From assembly GCF_000025185.1 (NCBI RefSeq), contig NC_013720.1, positions 4,588,001-4,652,000 of the forward strand: DNA of 64,000 bases, given 5' to 3'. Each line of letters begins with the position of its first letter. Position 1 is the first letter of the stretch. Shown in pieces: positions 54,811-62,406 of the stretch. The notes under the pieces are model-generated. The model worked only from the letters and a program-made list of their open reading frames with translations. It ran no database searches and was not told the DNA's origin. Source of the stretch: Pirellula staleyi DSM 6068. Lineage in GTDB: Bacteria > Planctomycetota > Planctomycetia > Pirellulales > Pirellulaceae. The translations under genes and the position numbers were made by a program.

Positions 54811-55596
54811 CTACTGAGCGAACTCAGGGCGGCGGCGACCGAGTTGCGATTGCAGGCGCGAAACGATGCTGCTGTGCATCTGACTGACGCGGCTTTCCGA
54901 CAGGTCGAGTGTCGCGCCGATTTCTTTCATCGTCAATTCCTCGTAGTAATAGAGGATGATGATGAGGCGTTCGTTACGGTTCAGACCTTTGGTCACCAGA
55001 CGCATCAGATCATTTTTCTGAATGCGGCGAGTTGGGTCTTCACCCTTCTTATCCTCGAGAATGTCGATCTCGCGGACATCTTTGTACGAGTCGGTCTCGT
55101 ACCATTTCTTGTTCAGGCTGATGAGACCAACGGCCGAGGCTTCGCTGACCATTTTCTCAACTTCAGGAACGCTCATTTCCATCTGTGCGGCGAGTTCCAC
55201 CGTCGTGGGGTGGCGGCCCAGACGGGCTTCGAGCGTCTTGGTGGCTTCACCAAGTTTGCTGGCTTTGCTACGCACAAGACGTGGCACCCAGTCCATCGTG
55301 CGAAGTTCGTCGAGCATGGCACCACGAATACGTGGCACGCAGTACGTTTCGAATTTCACACCGCGCGTCATATCGAACGCGTCGATGGCATCCATGAGAC
55401 CGAAAATGCCAGCCGAGATGAGGTCGTCGAGTTCAACCCCCTCGGGAAGACGAGCCCAAATGCGCTCGCCGTTGTACTTTACGAGTGGGAGGTAGTGCTC
55501 CACCAGAAGATTGCGTAGTTCTTTCTGATTCGGATCATGCTTGTATTTCTTCCACACATCTTCGATGTCGTACGATGGAGCTACAGTCGTGGACAT
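54811..55596 (-). CDS. fliA: Sigma-28-type (FliA/WhiG) RNA polymerase sigma factor
   Basis: A 261-residue sigma-70 family factor of the flagellar/sporulation type. Region 2 shows LVEHYLPLVKYNGERIW and the core-binding ELDDLISAGIFGLMDAIDAFD; region 3 lies near VPRLVRSKASKLGEATKTLE; region 4 has the helix-turn-helix LTMKEIGATLDLSESRVSQM. There is no region 1.1. The ATG at 55596 has GGAGG six bases upstream. It follows flhA, flhF and a MinD-like gene and a small membrane protein on the same strand, so it probably directs late flagellar genes. An intrinsic terminator follows. Confidence 0.93.
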   Translation of the reverse strand: MSTTVAPSYDIEDVWKKYKHDPNQKELRNLLVEHYLPLVKYNGERIWARLPEGVELDDLISAGIFGLMDAIDAFDMTRGVKFETYCVPRIRGAMLDELRTMDWVPRLVRSKASKLGEATKTLEARLGRHPTTVELAAQMEMSVPEVEKMVSEASAVGLISLNKKWYETDSYKDVREIDILEDKKGEDPTRRIQKNDLMRLVTKGLNRNERLIIILYYYEELTMKEIGATLDLSESRVSQMHSSIVSRLQSQLGRRRPEFAQ

Positions 55597-55702
55597 TCCA
55601 TCCTCCGTGATTGATTCTGCTTCACACGAGCGGGGTAGGACTCGGGTGAACGATCCAGCAATGTTCGTCATGAACATCGGGGATCATTGCGTACGGTGTG
55701 TT

Positions 55703-55954
55703 CTAGCGTTTGGAGTTCTCGGTCTGCTTTTCGCTCTCGAGCGATGTGATCGCTTGATCTAGTTGCGACCGAACCGACTGACTTACGAGGTAATCTGCCA
55801 ATTGCCCAGTAAGGTAGCCGATGGTTGCGAAGATCATCATTGCGCCGCACGCGGACAAAATGATGCTTTGCAAACCACCACCAGAGGCAAGACCCCGAGC
55901 CATCAGCAGCAATGCTGCCAGTGGACCCAGTATTCCTGCATAGTGTCGTCCCAC
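55703..55954 (-). CDS. Small two-helix membrane protein in the flagellar block
   Basis: An 83-residue protein with two hydrophobic helices (about 5-22 and 27-55) and a polar C-terminal coiled-coil-like tail (SQSVRSQLDQAITSLESEKQ). I do not recognise a family. The GTG start has GAGGATCAA immediately upstream, a fair ribosome binding site. It lies between the MinD-like and sigma-28 genes on the same strand, 106 bases before the sigma factor, so a role in flagellar regulation or assembly is possible but unproven. Confidence 0.7.
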   Translation of the reverse strand: MGRHYAGILGPLAALLLMARGLASGGGLQSIILSACGAMMIFATIGYLTGQLADYLVSQSVRSQLDQAITSLESEKQTENSKR

Positions 55955-56210
55955 TTGATCCTCGCGGTGACTGCAGTCTTTGCGTAACCGAAAAACTTTA
56001 ACACGCCATGGCGCTTGAGCGCCTGCCTGTTATCGGCTCTTGTCACCTCAGGGATGAAGCGAAACTTTTCTTTTTTTGAACTCCCGAAATTCAACTGACT
56101 AATGCACGAAACCAACGATTCTCAAACCGATCAAAATCTCTTCCAATCCTGCCTAACCTAAGCAACCTTAGCGGCGTGCCCTACTGTGGGCAAGTCGCTC
56201 TGATGTTTTG

Positions 56211-57023
56211 TTATGCGGCACGTCTCGATGCTTGCGTGGCATCGCGACGGCGATGGATCACCTCAACCAGACCATCGATCTGGTTGGCAACATTGCCGCT
56301 GGTTGACCTCAACAGCAGCGGCTCGCTCGAACGCTCGAGCCAACCCAGCATGGGGAGGCGAAGTCCGAGAAAACGACTGCAGCTCTGATCGATTCGACGA
56401 TGCACATCCGCCGCTTCTTCAGCCGATTGCGACTGATTGACGACGAGGCTCAGCCGCGTGGTAACCGCCTGGCGATTGACGAGCGACTTCACTAGTGCAT
56501 AGCTGTCCATAACCGCTACGGCATCTGGAGTGGTAACGAGCAGCAGTTCATCAGCCGCTTGCCACAAACCGGTCGACAGCTCGGAGCGTCCTGTACCGGC
56601 ATCTACGACCACCACATCCGCATAGCGTGACAGCGAGCGAATCTGGCGGAGCAACTTTTGGACGCCGCGAGTTTCAAACGCTGTTTTGGTGACGGCGCTG
56701 CAGGTGACGACCTGAACGCCGCATGGTCCGAGAGTCAGTACTTCATGAATATCTTTTTGGAGCGTGAGGACATCGGCCAAGCCGACGGACGACTCGATCC
56801 GGCAGAGGGGGGCGATATCGCCTTGTCCCCAGTGGGCATCGACGAGCACCGTACGGAGACCTTGTGAGGCAAAGGCATAGGCCAAGTTAAGGGCCACGGT
56901 GGTGCAACCCGCAGCAGCGCGACCCGCTGCCACCACCACCGTTTGCGGAGGCGTAGCGAGCTCGTCAGCCGCTTGTCGAGCGGCGCGAAGCATCAAGCTG
57001 CGAAGTTGGGTGGCCTGGTCCAT
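56211..57023 (-). CDS. flhG: FlhG-like (MinD/ParA family) protein with altered P-loop
   Basis: A 270-residue SIMIBI-fold protein next to flhF, the usual place of flhG, which controls flagellar number and position. The fold is evident in QTVVVAAGRAAAGCTTVALN, TVLVDAHWGQGDIA and ADVVVVDAGTGRSELSTGLW. In the P-loop the expected GKGGVGKT reads GRAAAGCT (34-41), so both the deviant-Walker signature Lys and the general Walker A Lys are missing. The LVDAH segment also departs from the usual LIDAD. ATP hydrolysis is therefore doubtful. It starts 22 bases after the flhF stop, so the two are co-transcribed. Confidence 0.85.
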   Translation of the reverse strand: MDQATQLRSLMLRAARQAADELATPPQTVVVAAGRAAAGCTTVALNLAYAFASQGLRTVLVDAHWGQGDIAPLCRIESSVGLADVLTLQKDIHEVLTLGPCGVQVVTCSAVTKTAFETRGVQKLLRQIRSLSRYADVVVVDAGTGRSELSTGLWQAADELLLVTTPDAVAVMDSYALVKSLVNRQAVTTRLSLVVNQSQSAEEAADVHRRIDQSCSRFLGLRLPMLGWLERSSEPLLLRSTSGNVANQIDGLVEVIHRRRDATQASRRAA

Positions 57024-57045
57024 GATCGTTTACTGGCGTTTCGAC

Positions 57046-58299
57046 TTACGAGAGTTCTGTTCGAGGGTAGAGCATCTGCCGCGCGAGCTGACGCCGGTCA
57101 GCGGGGCGAATATCTTCCGGAACATTCTGACCACTCGTGGTGTAACTGAGAGGAATCGCAAAATCTCGCAAAACAGGCAATAGCGACGCTGGCGAAGCAG
57201 CTTCATCGAGCTTGGTGATCACAAGCGACGTAGCACCTACGCGCTCAAATGCTTCACGAGCCGATTGCAAAGCCTCGCGCGAGGCGACGCTAGCGAGCAC
57301 CAAATGAACCTCGTCAGGCTGGGCGATATCGAGCATCGAACGCAATTCCTGCAGCCGGGCTCCATCGCGAGGACTGCGTCCAGCGGTGTCGATCAGCACA
57401 AGGTCGAAGTCGGCAAACCGCTCCAGAGCGGCTGTCATGTCGCGCGGCTGATTCACTACTTCCAAGGGAAGCTGCATGATCGTGGCATAGGTTTGCAGCT
57501 GATCGACGGCGGCGATGCGATACGTATCGACCGTGATTAGTCCTACACGAGCACCTTGCTCGAGCCGAAATTTTGCTGCCAGTTTGGCAATGGTCGTCGT
57601 TTTGCCGACACCGGTCGGACCGACCAGGGCAACGACTCGGCGTTCGCGTGAATAGAGACGAATCGGGCCACCAATCGGAATATCGCATTCCATTTGGCGG
57701 AGCAGCAACTCGCGCATCTTGGTCGGATTTTGCCAAGCTTCTTCTGTCGCAGCAGCGGCGACTTGCATCACCAGCACTTCAGCGGCAACCTGATCGAGAT
57801 TAACTGCAAGGAGCTCTCGCACCAATTGTGCGAGCAAATCGTCGCGGTGCTTCGAGCGAAAGTCGACTGTCGCCAGCTCATGCTCGAGCGACAGCCCATT
57901 GTCTTGAAGCCGCGAGCCAGCATGCTTTACCGAAGGCAAACGCGTGCTTCGCTGATCAACCGTAGTTTTGCGATCGGCAAAATTCGCCGAGGAAAACGGG
58001 ATCGTAGCAGGCTTTTCACCGGACTCGCTGAGGGAGAAGGTGACATCGTCGTCGCTAGCGTAATCCACTTCGGAAGAATCATCCGATGAAGCGTACTCCC
58101 GAGCAGAATCTTGTTCATTTGACAACACCTCGGCGTCGGCTGTGGCCGTCACTTCGATCTGACTAGTCCCCGCGAGCCACTGAAAAATACCAGGGCGAAG
58201 TCGACGCGTATGCAAAATGGCGGCATCGGGCCCCAATTCTTCGCGCACAAGACGCATAGCATCTCGCAAAGAGTTCGCTCGATAAGTCCGAAGATCCAT
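57046..58299 (-). CDS. flhF: Flagellar GTPase FlhF
   Basis: A 417-residue SRP-type GTPase that marks the site of flagellar assembly. The start MDLRTYRANSLRDAMRLVRE is typical of the family's N-terminal B region. A low-complexity acidic stretch (about 60-95) links to the N domain (about 140-215). The G domain shows VVALVGPTGVGKTTTIAKL (P-loop, about 222-240), DTYRIAAVDQLQTYA, DTAGRSP and TKLDEA. The gene lies 129 bases downstream of flhA and 22 bases upstream of flhG. Confidence 0.94.
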   Translation of the reverse strand: MDLRTYRANSLRDAMRLVREELGPDAAILHTRRLRPGIFQWLAGTSQIEVTATADAEVLSNEQDSAREYASSDDSSEVDYASDDDVTFSLSESGEKPATIPFSSANFADRKTTVDQRSTRLPSVKHAGSRLQDNGLSLEHELATVDFRSKHRDDLLAQLVRELLAVNLDQVAAEVLVMQVAAAATEEAWQNPTKMRELLLRQMECDIPIGGPIRLYSRERRVVALVGPTGVGKTTTIAKLAAKFRLEQGARVGLITVDTYRIAAVDQLQTYATIMQLPLEVVNQPRDMTAALERFADFDLVLIDTAGRSPRDGARLQELRSMLDIAQPDEVHLVLASVASREALQSAREAFERVGATSLVITKLDEAASPASLLPVLRDFAIPLSYTTSGQNVPEDIRPADRRQLARQMLYPRTELS

Positions 58300-58428
58300 A
58301 AATGCTCAACGAAAAAAGCAGTCGGTGTGGCCACGGGAAGCGAGTGGGGCAATTGGTCGAAACGTTGTCACACTCGTGAGAAGCGGTATTTAGCAAGATG
58401 TCGAAAAATTTTCTCTAGCAATTCGCTA

Positions 58429-60501
58429 CTACTTTCCATCGATATCGGGGACCACTCCCAGAATATCGACTTTGGTATCACGCGTCACTTCGTTGAAACT
58501 GAGGACATGCAAACGGGGAAGGTTGCCCGAGGTCATGAGCTTCAGACCAGCGCGAATCTGCGGACTAACGAGGACCAAGGGACGCTTGCCGCCGCGAGTA
58601 AGCTTGGTGAGTTCGCCCGAGATTCGTTCGCAAACGCGCTCGACCACCGCAGGCTGTAGCCGCACGAACAAACCACGCTCGGAATGTTCGACCCCCGCAG
58701 CAATCCGGTCCTCAAGAGCCGGGTCGAGCGTGAGGACATGCATGCGGTTCTCGGCATCGCGATAGCGCGAAGAAATGGTGCGAGAAAGCCGATTGCGAAC
58801 GTATTCCGTGAGGAAAACGGGATCTTTGGTTTTGGTAGCCCAGTCGCCTAGCGTTTCGAGAATGGTCGACAAATTGCGAATCGAAACTTCCTCGCGCAGA
58901 AGCATCTGCAGCACTTGCTGCACGTCGGAAATTTTCATTGGCGCAGGAACGAGTTCGTCGACGACGGCAGGGCTCGTTTTCTTGAGTTCGTCGAGCAGAT
59001 GCTTGGTGGCATCGCGGGTCAGCAGTTCATCGGCATGGCGACGAACAACTTCCTGCAAGTGAGTTGCGAGGACAGCCGTTGGTTCCACTGTGGTATAGCC
59101 CATCATCTGCGCTCGCTCGCGCAAGCCGCTATCGATCCAGACAGCAGGCTGATTGAACGCGGGGTCGCGCGTCTCAATACCTGGTACCTTGCCTGTCGTA
59201 GCACCTGAATCGATCGCTAGGAACTTGCCCGGCAGGACTTCGCCTGTTGCCACCACGTTCCCCGAGATCTTGATGCGATACTGATACTCGCCCAGTCGCG
59301 TGAAATCTTTGACACGGACTTTTGGCAAGATAATGCCGATGTCGTTGGCCACACCTTGGCGGACCGCTGTGATGCGTGGCAGAAGGTCGCCACCTTGCTT
59401 GGGATTAGCTAGACGAATCAGACCAGCGCCGATTTCAATTTCCATCGGATCGACCGAAAGAAAATCTTCGATTCGCTCTTCGGCGGGTTTGGTGGCAGCT
59501 TCAGCAGCCTTGGCATCGGTGACAGCCTTGGCTTCTTCGCTCTTCTGCTTTCGCGAGAGCATCAGAGCCAACCCACCACATCCCGCACCAATCGCCAGCA
59601 GCGGTATCTTCGGCAGATTGGTTAGCACGAGCACCGCGACAAACCCACCAGCGACGATCAGCGTTTGCGGATTACTGAAGAGCTGCTGCAGGAAAACCAT
59701 CGGCAGGTTTTGTTTTTGCGAACTACGCGTGGTGAGCAAACCAGCGGCGAGCGACGTCAGAAACGCCGGAACTTGACTCACCAAACCATCGCCAATCGAG
59801 AGCTTGGTGAACACTTCGGCCGATTCAGCAATATCCATGCGATACTGCACAACTCCGATTACGAAGCCACCCAGCACATTCACCAGCGTGATGATGATGC
59901 CAGCGATCGCATCACCACGAACGAACTTACTAGCACCATCCATGGCACCGAAGAAATCGGCTTGCTGAGCCACTTCCTCGCGTCGACGCTGAGCTTCTTT
60001 ATCGTCGATGATCCCGGCATTCAGGTCGGCATCGATCGCCATCTGTTTGCCTGGCATACCATCCAGTGCAAAACGAGCCGCCACTTCACTGATGCGCGTA
60101 GCACCCTTGGTGATCACGACAAACTGAATCACGACGATGATGACAAATACAATGATACCGACAACGATTTGGTCGCCAGCGACAAATTCGCCGAACGCCC
60201 GAATCACACCACCAGCAGCGTCCATCCCTTCGGTGCGAGCATGCGTAAGAATGAGTCGCGTTGAAGCGACATTCAGCACGAGTCGACCGAGAGTCGTAGC
60301 CAGCAGCATCGTTGGAAAGATGTTGAACTCAAGCGGCGTGCGAACGTAGATGGTGGTGAGCAGGACAATCACCGAAACCGTGATGTTGATCGCGAGCAGC
60401 AAGTCGATCAGCTCCGACGGCATAGGAACGAGAATCACCAGCACGCTGGCGATAATTCCCACGGGGAGCACAAGATCACGAAGCTGAGACAAACGAGACA
60501 T
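58429..60501 (-). CDS. flhA: Flagellar export apparatus protein FlhA
   Basis: A 690-residue protein, the usual length for FlhA. The first 330 residues hold about eight transmembrane helices, with the conserved cytoplasmic loop containing GATRISEVAARFALDGMPGK and QMAIDADLNAGIID between them (FHIPEP family signature). The C-terminal cytoplasmic ring domain (about 350-690) includes LIRLANPKQGGDLLPRI and VVRRHADELLTRDATKHLL. It forms the nonameric ring of the type III export gate. The gene leads the flagellar block; flhB and fliPQR are not in the window. Confidence 0.95.
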   Translation of the reverse strand: MSRLSQLRDLVLPVGIIASVLVILVPMPSELIDLLLAINITVSVIVLLTTIYVRTPLEFNIFPTMLLATTLGRLVLNVASTRLILTHARTEGMDAAGGVIRAFGEFVAGDQIVVGIIVFVIIVVIQFVVITKGATRISEVAARFALDGMPGKQMAIDADLNAGIIDDKEAQRRREEVAQQADFFGAMDGASKFVRGDAIAGIIITLVNVLGGFVIGVVQYRMDIAESAEVFTKLSIGDGLVSQVPAFLTSLAAGLLTTRSSQKQNLPMVFLQQLFSNPQTLIVAGGFVAVLVLTNLPKIPLLAIGAGCGGLALMLSRKQKSEEAKAVTDAKAAEAATKPAEERIEDFLSVDPMEIEIGAGLIRLANPKQGGDLLPRITAVRQGVANDIGIILPKVRVKDFTRLGEYQYRIKISGNVVATGEVLPGKFLAIDSGATTGKVPGIETRDPAFNQPAVWIDSGLRERAQMMGYTTVEPTAVLATHLQEVVRRHADELLTRDATKHLLDELKKTSPAVVDELVPAPMKISDVQQVLQMLLREEVSIRNLSTILETLGDWATKTKDPVFLTEYVRNRLSRTISSRYRDAENRMHVLTLDPALEDRIAAGVEHSERGLFVRLQPAVVERVCERISGELTKLTRGGKRPLVLVSPQIRAGLKLMTSGNLPRLHVLSFNEVTRDTKVDILGVVPDIDGK

Positions 60502-60832
60502 ACGGGATCACCAGGTTCTGCATGCGGTAAATCGTTACCGGTTTTCGCCAGGCTGGCTCGAGCGAACCAACTAGCCACTGCCAGCAAGCGGGGCGAAAGT
60601 TACTGGCAAAGGGCTGAAAAGTCCAGGTCGTTTTCATATCACTGCCAGCAGTGATGGCATGCAGAAAACCCTAGCCCGCTAGCGAACAATCGCTAGCAGG
60701 CCTTGTCAGCTGTAACCGGAGCAGAGCACCGACAACTGATCTGTAGTGAGTTTGCGTGAACTGCTACGATCCGACGCAAGCATGGCGAGCGAGCAGAAGC
60801 CAGCTGCGTGGATATTGCGAAAAGGATGTCGG
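60502..60832. other. Divergent intergenic region, flhA / acyltransferase
   Basis: A 331-base gap containing one strong palindrome (listed separately). I see no clear sigma-54 or sigma-28 consensus and no RNA gene. Upstream in-frame starts of the acyltransferase at 60746 and 60782 fall here. Confidence 0.45.
60638..60655. repeat. Palindrome upstream of flhA
   Basis: ATCACTGC-CA-GCAGTGAT, a perfect 8-bp inverted repeat with a two-base centre, 137 bases before the flhA start. It looks like a regulator binding site; the regulator is unknown. Confidence 0.45.
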
Positions 60833-61576
60833 ATGCTGAGTAAAGAACGAACCGCCAACATGATTGGTTGGGCAGTTGCATCTTACGGCCGTGCCTGGAT
60901 TCGGACGCTGAAGGTCCATCATTCCCTGGCAAACGAGCTCGACAATCCCCGCACTGGTGCCAAGGGTGGACTCTACTGTTTGTGGCACGAAGATCTGCTG
61001 ATGATGAGTGTGTTTTTTGCCGACTGTGGCATTCATACGCTGATTAGCAAAAGCACCGATGGCGACTACGTGACACGGATGGTGGATCACCTCGGTTTTC
61101 AAGCCATTCGGGGTAGTACCGGACGGGGTGGACTTCGTGCGGTTCGTGAAATCATCCGTACGATTGGCCACGCCAATCTTGCGATCACGCCCGATGGTCC
61201 CCGTGGACCACGGCGCGAGTTTCAAGAGGGAGCTGTCTATCTGGCATCGCGAACGGGACTCGATTTGATTCCTGTCGTGGCGGCCTACGATAACGTTTGG
61301 CGATTTCGCAGCTGGGACAAAATGGCGTGGCCTCGCTTTCGATCGCGTGTTGTCGTGCGATTTGGCAACCGCATTCGAGTGCCAGGCGATGCAGGCTCAG
61401 CCGATCTGAAAGAATATCACCAGACTATTTCTGCTTCGATGACAGCGGAAGAAGAGTGTGCCAAAGACATTCTTGCCGACTGGAAAAAGGGGGCAAAAGT
61501 CGAGATCATTCGCGACTTTCGTCCCGAAGTGGCGAAGCAACCGAAGCCTGCTCCTGCTTTGCAAAAATCGGCCTAG
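60833..61576 (+). CDS. DUF374 lysophospholipid-acyltransferase-like protein
   Basis: A 247-residue protein of the LPLAT superfamily, DUF374 group. The HxxxxD-like catalytic motif is seen in YCLWHEDLLMMSVFFADCG (about 50-68), and TPDGPRGPRREFQEG (about 121-135) is the hallmark of the group. It probably acylates a lipid A precursor or phospholipid at the inner membrane. AAAAGGA precedes the ATG at 60833 by six bases; longer versions from ATG 60782 or GTG 60746 are possible but lack this. The Lys/Pro/Ala-rich end is probably disordered. It is divergent from flhA. Confidence 0.85.
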   Translation: MLSKERTANMIGWAVASYGRAWIRTLKVHHSLANELDNPRTGAKGGLYCLWHEDLLMMSVFFADCGIHTLISKSTDGDYVTRMVDHLGFQAIRGSTGRGGLRAVREIIRTIGHANLAITPDGPRGPRREFQEGAVYLASRTGLDLIPVVAAYDNVWRFRSWDKMAWPRFRSRVVVRFGNRIRVPGDAGSADLKEYHQTISASMTAEEECAKDILADWKKGAKVEIIRDFRPEVAKQPKPAPALQKSA

Positions 61577-61592
61577 TGCTGCGCTGTACAAG

Positions 61593-62390
61593 CTAAGGGA
61601 GCATGAGTAGGTCGTAGACGACCGACAAATCGCTCGCCACATGCAATCGCTCGTGCAAATCAGAGGGGAGCGACGCAATGCGCTCGGCCACTCGGGGATC
61701 CTCTTCAGCGATCCAAACGACTTGATAGCCAGCGAGCAATCCTCCCACGACATCGCAGTAGAAATCGTCTCCTACGAGGAGCATCTCGCTGCTGGCATGC
61801 TTCAATCGCTTTTCAGCCTCACTGAAAAATCGGTGATCGGGCTTGGGATAACCAAGCTCTGAGGAAATCAGAAGCGCATCGAACTGTGCGAGGGGATCCA
61901 GCGCGGCACATAAGGGGCGAAGTCGAGCATCGAAGTTCGAAGCGATGGCGAGCGCCGATAAACGCCCTTGCTGGCGCTGCTCGAGCAACGCCTCGAGCAG
62001 CCTCTCTGCGCCGGGCATCAGCTGCCAATGCTTCGCCTCGGCAAAGTGCTGCCACAAGTTTCGAAAGAGCGGCTCGGACTGTCCGATGGAGAGTTCGAAC
62101 ACTTCTGCCACGATCCGTTGCCAGCGGGCAAACTCCGAAGGCTCGCTGGTAGCAGGGAGTTCGAGAAACGCGGGCAGCGAATCCATCGCGTAGCCGACCG
62201 AGCGATCGCGCTGCATCGCAAGAGCGAGACGCTGCTTCACCTCGGCCTCGGAAATCGAAATGCCGGCATCGTTAGCCGCTGCTGTGTAGGCCGAAACCAC
62301 CGACGGGACGGCGCGCAGCAAGGTTCCCACTGCATCAAAAAGAACGGCCCGCACTTGCGAAAGTACGGGCCGAGTTGGTTTTGATTTCAC
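61593..62390 (-). CDS. HAD-superfamily hydrolase
   Basis: A 265-residue HAD phosphatase-like protein. Motif I is VLFDAVGTLL, in which the second catalytic Asp (DxD) is replaced by Val (DAVGT), a form found in some HAD subfamilies. Motif II is around IASNFDARLR, motif III Lys in LGYPKPDHRFF, and motif IV MLLVGDDFYCDVVGG. The cap domain is helical (about 25-125). The GTG at 62390, 17 bases after the RseP-like gene's stop, is the likely start; the next in-frame GTG lies inside a hairpin at 62345-62372 whose U-tract encodes motif I. The gene is co-directional with and probably coupled to rseP. Confidence 0.82.
   Translation of the reverse strand: MKSKPTRPVLSQVRAVLFDAVGTLLRAVPSVVSAYTAAANDAGISISEAEVKQRLALAMQRDRSVGYAMDSLPAFLELPATSEPSEFARWQRIVAEVFELSIGQSEPLFRNLWQHFAEAKHWQLMPGAERLLEALLEQRQQGRLSALAIASNFDARLRPLCAALDPLAQFDALLISSELGYPKPDHRFFSEAEKRLKHASSEMLLVGDDFYCDVVGGLLAGYQVVWIAEEDPRVAERIASLPSDLHERLHVASDLSVVYDLLMLP
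62337..62372 (-). terminator. Terminator-like hairpin inside the start of the HAD gene
   Basis: A 12-bp stem with one A-C type mismatch (CGGCCCGCACTT at 62345-62356 against AAGTACGGGCCG at 62361-62372) closes a four-base loop, GCGA on the plus strand and TCGC on the minus. On the minus strand it is followed by TTCTTTTT (62344-62337). It has the form of an intrinsic terminator and sits within the first 20 codons of the HAD gene, 35 bases after the RseP-like stop. Confidence 0.6.
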
Positions 62391-62406
62391 GTGTAAAACA
62401 TCTCGC

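Noticed and set aside
60540-60580. Possible sigma-54 site (CTGGCAG...TTGG on the minus strand) upstream of flhA
   Set aside because: The -12 element lacks the required GC and the spacing does not fit the -24/-12 consensus.
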